A stretch of DNA of 64,000 bases, from NCBI RefSeq assembly GCF_000238595.1, contig NZ_AGTS01000063.1:40596-104595 (forward strand), written 5' to 3'. Source of the DNA: Acidovorax sp. NO-1 (GTDB lineage: Bacteria > Pseudomonadota > Gammaproteobacteria > Burkholderiales > Burkholderiaceae_C). Numbering within the stretch: the stretch's first letter is position 1; every line of letters starts with the position of its first letter. This document shows, one piece after another, positions 47,161 through 55,878 of the stretch. Both the position numbers and the translations under genes were made by a program. The notes under the pieces are model-generated. The model saw only the letters and a list, made by a program, of their open reading frames with translations, made no database searches and was not told the origin of the DNA.

Positions 47161-47220
47161 CCGTTCCTGCTGAGCCTGTCGAAGCGCGGCGCAAGGCTTC
47201 GACAAGCTCAGCCCGAACGG
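47161..47220. repeat. REP-like palindrome, family 2, copy a
   Basis: The arms CTGAGCCTGTCGAAGC and GCTTCGACAAGCTCAGC are nearly complementary, flanked by CCGTTC and GAACGG. It lies between fdxA and the reductase. Copies with the same arms are at 57571 and 60525. This is a widespread type of proteobacterial intergenic palindrome. Confidence 0.85.
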
Positions 47221-47234
47221 TTGGGGTCGGTGGG

Positions 47235-47564
47235 TCACTTGATCAGTTCGTTGACCTTGCCCGGCTTGCCGTTCCACTCGTCGGCGTCGGGCAGCGCGGG
47301 CTTGCGCTTGGTGATGCTCTTCCAGCCGTCGGCAAAGGCCAGGTCGGCGTTGAGCTTGATGAAGGCGATCTGGTCGGCCGGCAGGTCTTCTTCGGCAAAG
47401 ATGGCGTTGGCCGGGCACTCGGGGATGCAGACGGCGCAATCGATGCACTCATCGGGATCGATGACGAGCATGTTCGGGCCTTCGCGGAAGCAGTCCACGG
47501 GGCACACGTCCACACAATCGGTGTACTTGCACTTGATGCAGTTTTCGGAAACGACGTGGGTCAT
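47235..47564 (-). CDS. fdxA: 7Fe (3Fe-4S/4Fe-4S) ferredoxin
   Basis: The 109-residue product has the seven-iron cysteine pattern: [18 protein letters not shown] near the start (C9, C12/C17/C21) and [12 protein letters not shown] near 40. The C-terminal extension ([20 protein letters not shown]) is typical of FdxA of beta- and gammaproteobacteria. It is downstream of cysN with a 112-base gap. It may serve as the electron donor of CysI together with the reductase. Confidence 0.94.
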   Translation of the reverse strand: MTHVVSENCIKCKYTDCVDVCPVDCFREGPNMLVIDPDECIDCAVCIPECPANAIFAEEDLPADQIAFIKLNADLAFADGWKSITKRKPALPDADEWNGKPGKVNELIK

Positions 47565-47666
47565 GACAGGAGTTGTGTGGGTCGGTGAAAACCCTCGATT
47601 TTAAGGCTTTCACCGACCTTTGGTTACAGGGCCCTTCTCGCGGGAGGGATGTGGGGGCGGCGTGCG

Positions 47667-47680
47667 CTGATCCAGATCAG
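47667..47680. promoter_or_regulatory. Possible FNR/Anr-like box before fdxA
   Basis: CTGATCCAGATCAG is a palindrome close to TTGAT-N4-ATCAA, with a mismatch at each end. It overlaps the cysN stop codon and is about 105 bases before fdxA. It may also be chance. Confidence 0.3.
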
Positions 47681-49050
47681 TTGACCAGCACGGCGCCGGC
47701 CGTCTTGTGGCTGGCCGTGTCCACCAGGATCAGCGAACCCAGCACGCGGGCCTGGTTGAACGGCGCGGCGGGAATGGCCTCTTGCAGCACGAGTTGAACA
47801 TGGCCGATGGCGTTGGGGTCGAGCTGCGTGGCGGCCTCTTCGGCCAGCGTGTTGATGTTGAGCCTGTGCACCACGGCTTTCACCTTGGCCTTGATCCAGC
47901 GGTGGCCGTGAAGCGCCCAGTACACGCGGCCCGCGACCAGGGGCTCGTCGTCCATCCAGGCGATGGTGGTGCGCAGCTCGCGGCTGGCGGGCCAGGCCGC
48001 GGTGGCAGCGGGGGTGTCGCCAAAGTCGTCCTCGGCGGCCGGGGCTGCGGCTGCCGTGGGCGCTGCCAAAATCCAGTCGCCGCGCGACACATCGACTTCG
48101 CGGTCCAGGATGATGCCGGCGCTGGTGCCTGCGGGCACGTCCTTGGGGCGGCGTGCGTGGTCCAGCACCTGGGCCACGGTGGCGAGCTGGCCGCTGGGGA
48201 AGATCTGTACGGCGGTGCCGGGCGCAAAGCTGCCTGCAGCCACGCGGCCCCAGAAGACGCGGCGGCCCTGGCTGGTGTCGGACGAGGACGAGAACTTCTC
48301 GACCCACTGCACCGGGAAGGCTGGCGCCAGCGCCGTGTCGGCGGGGGTGTTGGGCAGTTCTTCCAGCACCTGCAGCAGGGTAGGACCCTCATAGCCGCAC
48401 CAGCCGGCGTGGGCGTCCACCACGTTCCAGCCTTTGAGTGCCGAAACGGGCACCGTGGCACGCACAGCAATGCCAGCGGCCTGCGCAAACGCCTGGAGCG
48501 CGCCCTGGATGTGCTTCCACGCCATCGCGGGGTCTTCCACCGCGTCCAGCTTGTTCACGGCGAACACCAGCGAATGCACGCGCAGCAGGTGCACCAGCAG
48601 GCTGTGGCGGCGCGTTTGCGGCAGCAGGGCGAGCTGGGCGTTCTTCCAGTCGAGCTTGGTGGCGTCCACCAGCACCACGGCGGCGTCGGCGCTGCTGGCG
48701 GCCGTCACCATGTTGCGGGTGTACTGCTCGTGGCCGGGCGCGTCGCCAATGATGAACTTGCGCTCTTCGGTGGCGAAGTAGCGGTAGGCGACGTCGATGG
48801 TGATGCCCTGCTCGCGCTCGGCAGAGAGGCCGTCGGTCAGGAGCGCCAGGTCGGTCTCGCCCTGGCGCTGCACGCCGGCCAGGTGGTCCTGCAGCACGGC
48901 CTTGCTGTCCACCAGCAGGCGGCCGATCAGCGTGCTCTTGCCGTCATCCACGCTGCCGCAGGTGATGAACTTGAGGGCGGAAATATGGTCATTTTGGGCT
49001 CCAGCGCTTGCTGTATAAGCGCTGGCAGCTATCGAATTGGTAGTGGTCAT
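47677..49050 (-). CDS. cysN: Sulfate adenylyltransferase subunit 1 (GTPase)
   Basis: CysN, with CysD, activates sulfate to APS with ATP, helped by GTP hydrolysis. The 457-residue product has the P-loop GSVDDGKST (32-40), DAPGHEQYTRNM and NKLD. It has no fused APS kinase domain (E. coli CysN is about 475; fusions are over 600). Residues 2-17 (TTTNSIAASAYTASAG) are encoded by a palindromic repeat; family members normally begin near HISALKFITCGSVDDG. Its ATG overlaps the cysD stop as TGATG. Confidence 0.94.
   Translation of the reverse strand: MTTTNSIAASAYTASAGAQNDHISALKFITCGSVDDGKSTLIGRLLVDSKAVLQDHLAGVQRQGETDLALLTDGLSAEREQGITIDVAYRYFATEERKFIIGDAPGHEQYTRNMVTAASSADAAVVLVDATKLDWKNAQLALLPQTRRHSLLVHLLRVHSLVFAVNKLDAVEDPAMAWKHIQGALQAFAQAAGIAVRATVPVSALKGWNVVDAHAGWCGYEGPTLLQVLEELPNTPADTALAPAFPVQWVEKFSSSSDTSQGRRVFWGRVAAGSFAPGTAVQIFPSGQLATVAQVLDHARRPKDVPAGTSAGIILDREVDVSRGDWILAAPTAAAAPAAEDDFGDTPAATAAWPASRELRTTIAWMDDEPLVAGRVYWALHGHRWIKAKVKAVVHRLNINTLAEEAATQLDPNAIGHVQLVLQEAIPAAPFNQARVLGSLILVDTASHKTAGAVLVN
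48991..49044. repeat. Palindromic repeat, copy 9, encoding the CysN N terminus
   Basis: ATTTTGGGCTCCAGCGCTTG, then CTGTATAAGCGCTGGCAGCT and ATCGAATTGGTAG. It is in frame with cysN and carries no stop in the gene direction. Confidence 0.88.
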
Positions 49051-50015
49051 CAGAAGTACCCATCTTTCTTGCGCTTTTCCATCGACGCATCGCTGGTCTT
49101 GTCGTCCATGCGCGTCGCGCCGCGCTCGCTCACGTCGGCGGCCAGGGTCTCAATGACGATCTCGGCTGGCGTGGCGGCGGTGCTTTCCACCGGTGCGGTG
49201 CAGGTGATGTCGCCCACGGTGCGAAAGCGTACGTCGCGTGTTTCCACCACATCGCCTTCGCGGGGTGGAGTCAGCTCGGTCACGGGCATCAGCAGGCCCT
49301 TCTTGTCCACCACCTGCCGTTTGTGCGTGTAGTAGATGCTGGGCAGGCCGATCTGCTCGCGGTCGATGTATTGCCACACATCGAGCTCGGTCCAGTTGCT
49401 GATGGGGAACACGCGGAAGTGCTCGCCGGGCTGCAGGCGGGTGTTGAACAGCGTCCACAGCTCGGGGCGCTGGGCCTTGGGCTGCCATTGGCCAAAGCTG
49501 TCACGGTGGCTGAAGATGCGCTCCTTGGCGCGCGCCTTTTCTTCGTCGCGGCGGGCACCGCCGATCAGCGCGTCAAAGCGGAACTCTTCAATTGCCTCAA
49601 GCAGCGTGACGGACTGGTGCACGTTGCGCGATTCGCCGGGGTGCGCCAGGCGCACGGTGCCGCGCGCCATCGAATCCTCCACGCTGCGCACGATGAGTTC
49701 GGCACCCAGCTCCTTCGCCCGGAAGTCGCGGAAGTCCGTCACTTCAGGGAAGTTGTGGCCCGTGTCGATCATGAGCAGCGGGTAGGGAATGCCGCCACCG
49801 CTGGCCTTGGTGCCAAAAGCCTTTTCCGCGCACTTGAGCATCACCAGTGAATCCTTGCCGCCCGAGAACAGCAGGGCGGGGCGCTCGAAGGCGGCGGCGA
49901 CTTCGCGCAGGATGAAGATGGTTTCTTCCTCCAAAGCGTCGAGGTGCGAGTTGTTGAGGTGGTAGCTCATGTTGTTGGTTTTCTCAAGCAGCGCTGAGTC
50001 GGTGCGGGCGTTCAT
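49050..50015 (-). CDS. cysD: Sulfate adenylyltransferase subunit 2
   Basis: CysD is the catalytic ATP-sulfurylase subunit of the CysDN complex. The 321-residue product has the PP-loop LFSGGKDSLVMLKCAEKAF, followed by the family segments SNWTELDVWQYI and SIYYTHKRQVVDKKG, and it ends in the usual MEKRKKDGYF. The start at 50015 (MNARTDSALLEKTNN) or the internal ATG at 49970 (MSYHLNNSHLDALEEE) are both possible; the latter matches many family members. The cysH stop lies 14 bases upstream. Confidence 0.95.
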   Translation of the reverse strand: MNARTDSALLEKTNNMSYHLNNSHLDALEEETIFILREVAAAFERPALLFSGGKDSLVMLKCAEKAFGTKASGGGIPYPLLMIDTGHNFPEVTDFRDFRAKELGAELIVRSVEDSMARGTVRLAHPGESRNVHQSVTLLEAIEEFRFDALIGGARRDEEKARAKERIFSHRDSFGQWQPKAQRPELWTLFNTRLQPGEHFRVFPISNWTELDVWQYIDREQIGLPSIYYTHKRQVVDKKGLLMPVTELTPPREGDVVETRDVRFRTVGDITCTAPVESTAATPAEIVIETLAADVSERGATRMDDKTSDASMEKRKKDGYF

Positions 50016-50029
50016 GGCGGTGTCCAGGT

Positions 50030-50677
50030 TCAGTGGGCCAGATGCAAGCCGCACTCGCGGTTGTCTTCGCCCTTGGTCGGGTCCACGTAATCAAAATTGT
50101 TGGGCAGGCCGTGCTTCACGCAGTATTCGTGCAGGTCTTTGGACGACCAGTGCAGCAGCGGCGCCACCTTGATGAGCCCGTCGGGGTTGATGCTCACCGG
50201 GTCCATCTGCGCGCGCACGGCAGTGTCAGTGGCGCGCAGCGCGGTGAACCAGACCTCGGGCGCGGTCTCGCGCAGGGCGCGGGCAAAGGGCTCCAGCTTC
50301 ACCTCGGCGGTGAAGGCAGCGTGGCGTGGGTCATCCAGCGCGGGCGTGGGGCCGTCCACGGCTTCGCGGTGGGCGCGCGAGCGCAGGGGCAGGTAGATCT
50401 TCAGCTTCAGGCCGAGTTGCTTGGTCACCTCGTCGGCAAAGCGGTAGGTGGCTTCGGTGTTGTAGCCGTTGTCCATCCACACCACGGGCACTTCAGGATT
50501 CACCTGCGTGACCATGTGCAGGATCACGGCTTCGAAGGGGCGAAAGTTGGTGGTGACGATGCTGGTCTTGCCCAGGCCCAGGGCCCATTGCACCAGGGCG
50601 GGCGCGTTGCGGCCCAGGTCGGCGTTGACGGTGGCCAGATCCAGCGGGCTTGTGGCGAGGGGGTCTCGGGTGTTCAT
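50030..50677 (-). CDS. cysH: Phosphoadenylyl-sulfate (PAPS/APS) reductase
   Basis: CysH reduces activated sulfate to sulfite. The 215-residue product has the PP-loop-related segment SIVTTNFRPFEAVILHMV, WMDNGYNTEATYRFA, WFTALRATDTAVRAQMD, and the active-site ECGLH near the C terminus. The cysteine pairs that ligate an iron-sulfur cluster in APS reductases are absent, so it looks like the PAPS type. No APS kinase (cysC) is in the window. The ATG overlaps the DUF934 stop (TGATG). Confidence 0.9.
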   Translation of the reverse strand: MNTRDPLATSPLDLATVNADLGRNAPALVQWALGLGKTSIVTTNFRPFEAVILHMVTQVNPEVPVVWMDNGYNTEATYRFADEVTKQLGLKLKIYLPLRSRAHREAVDGPTPALDDPRHAAFTAEVKLEPFARALRETAPEVWFTALRATDTAVRAQMDPVSINPDGLIKVAPLLHWSSKDLHEYCVKHGLPNNFDYVDPTKGEDNRECGLHLAH

Positions 50678-51057
50678 CAGGCGGCCTCACGAAAGTGGGG
50701 GAGCGGGTGCGTCACGTCGCCTTGGTAGAAGCCCTTGAAGCGGTCAAACTGGCGCTGGGCATCGGCCATGTCCAGGCCTTCGCGCAGCACGGCCACGTCA
50801 AATCCGCAGCGGGCCATCTGCACCAGCTGGTCGATCAGCACCTCGCCGGTGGCGCGCAATTCGCCCGCAAACTTCAGGCGGCCGCGCAGCAGGCGGGCCT
50901 GGCTGAAGGCCCGGCCGTCGGTGAACTTGGGGAACTGCAGGTCAATGCGGTCCACGCCCGCCAGGTCCAGATCGAACGGGTTGGCGTCGTTGGGCAGTTC
51001 AATGACTTTCATGCCCGCAGGGCTTGGCTGGTGCTCGTGAGCAGCTATTATTTTCAT
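50677..51057 (-). CDS. DUF934 protein of sulfate assimilation
   Basis: The 126-residue product belongs to the DUF934 family found between sulfite reductase and cysH in many proteobacteria. Motifs: PKFTDGRAFSQARLLRGRL, then AGELRATGEVLIDQLVQMAR. Its role is unknown but linked to sulfite reductase maturation or electron supply by context. GAGGG precedes the ATG at 51057 with a good gap and overlaps the cysI stop. Residues 1-6 come from half of a palindromic repeat; the family-like start is the ATG at 51012 (MKVIELPNDAN). Confidence 0.85.
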   Translation of the reverse strand: MKIIAAHEHQPSPAGMKVIELPNDANPFDLDLAGVDRIDLQFPKFTDGRAFSQARLLRGRLKFAGELRATGEVLIDQLVQMARCGFDVAVLREGLDMADAQRQFDRFKGFYQGDVTHPLPHFREAA

Positions 51058-51059
51058 AG
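51041..51059. repeat. Half of a palindromic repeat (copy 10) at the DUF934 start
   Basis: GCAGCTATTATTTTCATAG matches the right-hand arm of copy 4 at 18417-18434. The core palindrome is missing. It supplies the ATG at 51055-51057 and five or six codons. Confidence 0.65.
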
Positions 51060-51069
51060 TGATAAACCC

Positions 51070-52908
51070 TCAGGCGGTTTCGGTTTCCGCGGGTCGGCGG
51101 GCTGCGTTGGCTGCGGTCTTGAAGGGCTCAAGGCCCACGCGGCGCACGGTGTCGATGAAGTTCTCGTAGCGCGGGCCTTGCGCGTCATCGGCCAGCGGCT
51201 GGCGCTCGGTGCGGTAGGTGGCCAGCAGGGCTTCGATGACGCCCGGCACTTCCGATGCGCTGAACGAGGGGCCGATGATCTTGCCCGGCGTGGCGGGGCC
51301 CGACAGGTTGGAGCCGTCGGCCCCGCCCAGCGTGATCTGGTACCACTCCTTGCCATCTTTATCCACGCCCAGGATGCCGATGTGGCCGCTGTGGTGGTGG
51401 CCGCAGCTGTTGATGCAGCCGCTGATGTGCAGGTCGATCTCGCCCAGGTCCCACAGCTCGTCCAGGTCCTGGTAGCGCTCGGTGATGGCTTCGGCAATCG
51501 GCAGGCTGCGCGCGTTGGCCAGCGAGCAGAAGTCGCCGCCGGGGCAGGCAATCATGTCGGTCAGCAGGCCGATATTGGGCTTGGCCAGGCCCAGCGCCTT
51601 GGCGGCCTGGTACAGCGCGGGCAGCTGGTCGCGGCGCACCCAGGGAAGCAGCAGGTTTTGTTCGTGCGTCACGCGGGCTTCGCCGCCCGAGAAGCGGTCG
51701 GCCAACGCGGCAGCGGCTTCCATCTGCTCGGCCGTGGCGTCGCCCGGCGCATAGCCCAGGCGCTTGAACGACAGCATCACGGCGCGCAGTTGCGGGTGGC
51801 GGTGCGGCAGCACGTTGCTGGAGAGCCAGCGGCCGAAGTCGCGGTCTTCGCTGGCGGCGGTGCGCAGCAGCTCCAGCGTTTCCGCCTCGGCATTGGCGGG
51901 CGAGAGATCCAGGTCGGGCTCGCGGAAGTTCGCGGCCACGCGGTCGTACTCGGCCTGGGTGATGGTGTGCGGGCCGCCTTCGTCCTCGACGATCTGGCGG
52001 AATTCTTCATTCACCTGGTCGATGTAGGCTTGGCCTTCGGCCTTCACCAGAATCTTGATGCGCGCCTTCCAGCTGTTGTCGCGGCGGCCGTAGCGGTTGT
52101 AGACGCGGATCACGGCCTCCAGGTAGTTCATGAGCTGGTTCCACGGCAGGAACTCGCGCAGCACCGGGCTGATGGTGGGCGTGCGGCCCATGCCGCCGCC
52201 CACGCGCACCTTGAAGCCCAGCTCGCCCGCGTCGTTCTTCACCAGTTGCAGGCCCACGTCGTACCAGCCCAAAGCGGCGCGGTCTTCGCGCGCGCCGTTG
52301 ATCGAGATCTTGAACTTGCGGGGCAGGAACGAGAACTCGGGGTGCAGCGTGCTCCACTGGCGCAGGATTTCGCAAAACGGCCGGGGGTCGGCAATCTCGT
52401 CGGCTGCAATGCCGGCCAGCGCGTCGCTGTTGATGTTGCGAATGCAGTTGCCGCTGGTCTGGATGCCGTGCAACTGCACGGTGGCCAAAAGGTCCATCAC
52501 GTCGGCGGCCTTCGCCAGCGGAATCCAGTTGTACTGCACGTTGGTGCGCGTGGTGAAGTGGCCGTAACCGTACTTCAGCCGTGTGCCGATGCGGCGACCA
52601 TCGGCCAGCGGGATTTCGCCCAGCTTTTCCTGCGTGGCCTGGGCCTCGGCCAGCAGGGCGGGGTCGGGCCGGTCGTATTCGCGGGCCACCTGGGCCAGCA
52701 CACGCAGCTGGGCGCTGGAGAGCTCGCCGTAGGGCACAGCCACGCGCAGCATGGGCGCGTAGCGCTGGATGTACCAGCCGTTTTGCAGGCGCAGCGGGCG
52801 AAAGTGCTCTTCAGGCAGTTTGCCCGCCTGCCAGCGTTCGAGTTGGTCGCGGAACTGCTCGGCGCGCAGGCGGATGAATTGGCGGTCAAAGTCGGTGTAT
52901 TGGTACAT
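51070..52908 (-). CDS. cysI: Sulfite reductase hemoprotein (nitrite/sulfite reductase family)
   Basis: CysI reduces sulfite to sulfide with siroheme and a 4Fe-4S cluster. The 612-residue product has the paired cluster motif CPGGDFC followed by CINSCGHH (near 435-475), and TSGNCIRN near 145. It carries the two repeated halves of the family. No NADPH-flavoprotein subunit (cysJ) is in the window. It starts 24 bases after the TSUP permease stop and is followed closely by DUF934. Confidence 0.94.
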   Translation of the reverse strand: MYQYTDFDRQFIRLRAEQFRDQLERWQAGKLPEEHFRPLRLQNGWYIQRYAPMLRVAVPYGELSSAQLRVLAQVAREYDRPDPALLAEAQATQEKLGEIPLADGRRIGTRLKYGYGHFTTRTNVQYNWIPLAKAADVMDLLATVQLHGIQTSGNCIRNINSDALAGIAADEIADPRPFCEILRQWSTLHPEFSFLPRKFKISINGAREDRAALGWYDVGLQLVKNDAGELGFKVRVGGGMGRTPTISPVLREFLPWNQLMNYLEAVIRVYNRYGRRDNSWKARIKILVKAEGQAYIDQVNEEFRQIVEDEGGPHTITQAEYDRVAANFREPDLDLSPANAEAETLELLRTAASEDRDFGRWLSSNVLPHRHPQLRAVMLSFKRLGYAPGDATAEQMEAAAALADRFSGGEARVTHEQNLLLPWVRRDQLPALYQAAKALGLAKPNIGLLTDMIACPGGDFCSLANARSLPIAEAITERYQDLDELWDLGEIDLHISGCINSCGHHHSGHIGILGVDKDGKEWYQITLGGADGSNLSGPATPGKIIGPSFSASEVPGVIEALLATYRTERQPLADDAQGPRYENFIDTVRRVGLEPFKTAANAARRPAETETA

Positions 52909-52932
52909 CGTGGGGAGGGAACCTGAGGGTTC

Positions 52933-53736
52933 CTAGATCAGAATCAATTTGAAGCCTGCCCAGGCGAGCAGGACGGACAGTGCAGAGCGGATCAGCCGTT
53001 CGGGCGTGCGGGTGACCAGGCGGGACCCTATCCAGATCCCCGGCAGCGAGCCAGCCAGCAATTGTGCAAGCAATCCCCAGTCCACCGAGCCCAGCGACGC
53101 ATGGCCCAACCCTGCGACCAGGGTTAATGGCACCGCGTAGGCGATGTCCGCGCCAATGACGCGCGGCAGCGGCAGCAGGGGGTACACAAGCAGCAGCACG
53201 GTGACGCCGATGGCGCCTGCACCCACGGAGGTGAAAGTGACCAGCGTGCCGATCACCGCACCCAGCAGCACGGGCAGCGCCCAGTGGCGAGGCCGGGTGG
53301 CCAGCGCTGGCAGTTGCTGACGCCTGGCGTGGTCGGCGGCCTGGCGTTGTCGGGAGAACGCCACCACCTTGTAGAGCGTGGCACCAGCGGTGAGCAGCAA
53401 TGCAAAGCCGAGCGTGGTGGTCATGATGCGCTGGGCCTCGCCACTGGCGGGGCCCAGCGTCTTGAGCGCCCACAGTGACAGCAGCGCCGCCGGAATGCTG
53501 CCCGCGCACAGCTGGCCCACCACGCGCCAGGGCACGAGGCGCTGGCGCGCCATGCTGACGGTGCCTCCCATCTTGGTGAAGGCCGCAAACAGCAGGTCGG
53601 TGCCAATGGCCAGGTGGGGCTTCACGCCAAAGAAGAAGATCAGCACCGGCGTCATCAGCGAGCCACCGCCCACGCCGGTGAGGCCGACGATCAGCCCCAC
53701 CGCAAAGCCCGCAAAAACAAACGCCAATTCATGCAT
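52933..53736 (-). CDS. TSUP-family (TauE/SafE) permease
   Basis: The 267-residue product has eight or so hydrophobic segments and the family motif GLIVGLTGVGGGSLMTPVL near the N terminus, with GTLVTFTSVGAGAIGVTV in the second half. It is the first gene of the sulfate operon, which suggests sulfite or sulfate or another sulfur-compound transport. Direction of transport cannot be told. The start MHELAFVFAG at 53736 is clear. Confidence 0.9.
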   Translation of the reverse strand: MHELAFVFAGFAVGLIVGLTGVGGGSLMTPVLIFFFGVKPHLAIGTDLLFAAFTKMGGTVSMARQRLVPWRVVGQLCAGSIPAALLSLWALKTLGPASGEAQRIMTTTLGFALLLTAGATLYKVVAFSRQRQAADHARRQQLPALATRPRHWALPVLLGAVIGTLVTFTSVGAGAIGVTVLLLVYPLLPLPRVIGADIAYAVPLTLVAGLGHASLGSVDWGLLAQLLAGSLPGIWIGSRLVTRTPERLIRSALSVLLAWAGFKLILI

Positions 53737-53771
53737 GGCTGCGAATGTAGGTGGCGCGCTTATGGATGCAA

Positions 53772-53800
53772 ACTATTGTTTTGCTCTTCCAATATGCCAA
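53772..53800 (-). promoter_or_regulatory. Possible promoter of the cys operon
   Basis: On the minus strand TTGGCA (53795-53800) and AATAGT (53772-53777) are separated by 17 bases. The preceding bases contain a dyad-like TATACGCAAATTGGCATA that could bind a CysB-type regulator. It is AT-rich relative to the neighbourhood. Assignment is by position and spacing only. Confidence 0.4.
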
Positions 53801-53883
53801 TTTGCGTATAAGCAAGGCGCGGCGCGGGCTTTTGGCCGGTAGCGGCACTGTGGGGCGACTGCCGCCGCGCTGGCGCCAAACCG

Positions 53884-55788
53884 CTAAAGGCGCTCGGTGC
53901 CCAGTGCTTTGGCCAGCCTGGCGTCCAGTGGCAGGGGCTCGCCCTGCAGGCGCGCAGCCAGCAGTTCGCCGCACAAAACTGCGAGCGTCAGCCCCCTGGC
54001 GCCCATGGCAGTGCTCACCCACAGGCCGGGCAGTTGCGCGGCATCGACCGGGCCCACGATGGGCAGCCGGTCCGGTGCGGTGCAGCGCACGGCCGCCCAG
54101 GCCCGGGGTTGTGCGGCAAATGTTGCCTGCAGCTGCGACGCCGCCTGCGGCAGCAGCGATTGCAGCTTGGCCCAGTTGGCGGTATGGGCTGCCTCGACAT
54201 CGGCCTCGGACGGGGGCAGGGTGGCGACATCCCGCTCGAAGGTCGAGCCCATCACCCAGGCCATGTGTCCAGCCGGGCCGTCTTCCAGCGGAAACGCCGG
54301 AACCAGATTGCCGTGCCCGTTGGCCGGGAACGGCGCCAGCGGGGCGGCCACAGACGGGCGTGTGCCCCACGACACCTGCCCGCGCACGGGCTGCAGCGGC
54401 CAGCGGGGGTTCAGCAACTCCAGGCTGCCTGCGCCCGCAGCGATGATGACCAGGGGTGCTTCAGCCATCAAGTTGCCTTGGGGGTCCAGCACCTGCCAGA
54501 CAGGGCCGGGTGTGCTGCCGTCGCCCTCCGTGGGCTTTGTGCGCCGTAGCGCAGCCACGCGGCAATCGCCTCGCCACTGGATGCCCGGCTGCGCCAGCAG
54601 GGCCGACGCGAGCCGGGCAGGGCGCAGCCAGCCCGCCTGGTGGTGCCAGCATGCAGCGGCATCGCTGGGCAAACCTGCCTGGGCCAGCCGAGCGGGGGGT
54701 GCAGGCTGGCTCCAGTCGGCGCCGGGCCCGTCCATCCAGTCAGGTGCCAGGCCAGGTGTGCCATCGGTGCGGTGCTCCAGCACCCCGCAGGGCGACCAGT
54801 CGATGTCTTTCTTCAGCACCCAGGTGGCCTGCTGCAGCGTGGTCCGCACACCGCTGCGCGACAGGCGCGACAGCACACTGTCGTCGGGCGACACATGGGG
54901 CGCGAACACCCCGGCGGGCAGGGCGGATGCACCGGCCGCAGGTTCGGCGGCCTGGTCTAGCACCGTGACTTGCCAGCCGCGTCGGGCCAGGCTGGCGGCG
55001 GCGGCGGCACCTGCAATGCCACCACCGATCACGATGCAGGGGCCGGGCAGAGACGGCTCCGGTGTCACCCCAGGCTGGCGCGAGGTGCGGGGCTCCCAGC
55101 GCGGGTTGTAGGTGGCGTGCAGGTTGTCGCGCTTGGGCGGCACGCCGGGCACGCGGGTCACGTCAAAGCCGCATTGCGCCAGGGTATCGCGCACGGCGCG
55201 TGCGATGGTCCAGGTGGCGAGTTGCGTACCGCGCCGGCAAGAGCGCGCCACGGCTTTCAGAGTGTGCAGGTCCCAGCTCTCGGGGTTGCGCTGGGGGCTG
55301 AAGCCGTCGAGGTAGATGGAGTCCACCGTCAGGTTCTGCTGTCGCAGCATGGCCTGGGTGTCGCCCACATACAGGGTGAGCAGCACCCGGCCGTCATCAA
55401 AACGCAGGCGGTGCACGCCCGGCAGCAGGCCCCACCACTGGCGGTGCAATGCCTCAGCCAGCGGCGCCAGCTCGGGGTGGACTGAGGTGGCGCGCAGCAG
55501 GTCGGCTGCACTCACAGGCCAGGCTTCGGTCGATACGAAGTGCAGCAGCGTGGGCCGCGCCGGGTCGGCCCGCCAGGCGGCCCAGGTCACCAGGAAGTTC
55601 AGGCCAAAGCCAAACCCGGTTTCCAGAATGCGCCATTGCGGCTGCCCCGCCCAGGCCTCGGGCAGGCCGCAGCCGTGCAGAAAAACCCGGCGGGCCTGGG
55701 TGAGGCCGCCGTTTTCGCTGTGGTAGCGGTCGCCGAAGCGGGGGCTGTAGGGGGTGCCGTCCGGCAGCCAGTCAATGGGTTCAGTCAT
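53884..55788 (-). CDS. mnmC: Bifunctional tRNA mnm5s2U synthesis protein
   Basis: MnmC finishes the wobble uridine modification: its C-terminal FAD domain removes the carboxymethyl group and its N-terminal domain methylates with SAM. The 634-residue product has the start WLPDGTPYSPRFGDRYHSENG, the methyltransferase motif LETGFGFGLNFLVTW, the FAD motif IVIGGGIAGAAAAASLARRG, and the C-terminal oxidase segment WVSTAMGARGLTLAVL. Length matches the family. It is divergent from no neighbour closely; a run of yggX-like repeats lies upstream. Confidence 0.95.
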   Translation of the reverse strand: MTEPIDWLPDGTPYSPRFGDRYHSENGGLTQARRVFLHGCGLPEAWAGQPQWRILETGFGFGLNFLVTWAAWRADPARPTLLHFVSTEAWPVSAADLLRATSVHPELAPLAEALHRQWWGLLPGVHRLRFDDGRVLLTLYVGDTQAMLRQQNLTVDSIYLDGFSPQRNPESWDLHTLKAVARSCRRGTQLATWTIARAVRDTLAQCGFDVTRVPGVPPKRDNLHATYNPRWEPRTSRQPGVTPEPSLPGPCIVIGGGIAGAAAAASLARRGWQVTVLDQAAEPAAGASALPAGVFAPHVSPDDSVLSRLSRSGVRTTLQQATWVLKKDIDWSPCGVLEHRTDGTPGLAPDWMDGPGADWSQPAPPARLAQAGLPSDAAACWHHQAGWLRPARLASALLAQPGIQWRGDCRVAALRRTKPTEGDGSTPGPVWQVLDPQGNLMAEAPLVIIAAGAGSLELLNPRWPLQPVRGQVSWGTRPSVAAPLAPFPANGHGNLVPAFPLEDGPAGHMAWVMGSTFERDVATLPPSEADVEAAHTANWAKLQSLLPQAASQLQATFAAQPRAWAAVRCTAPDRLPIVGPVDAAQLPGLWVSTAMGARGLTLAVLCGELLAARLQGEPLPLDARLAKALGTERL

Positions 55789-55878
55789 GGGAACGGCAGA
55801 AGGCCGGCGTGGCGCCGGCCTTGTTGCAAAGGGAAGGCGGTTTTTACCGCGAACCGCTCCGGGGTGTGTTGCGCTGCG

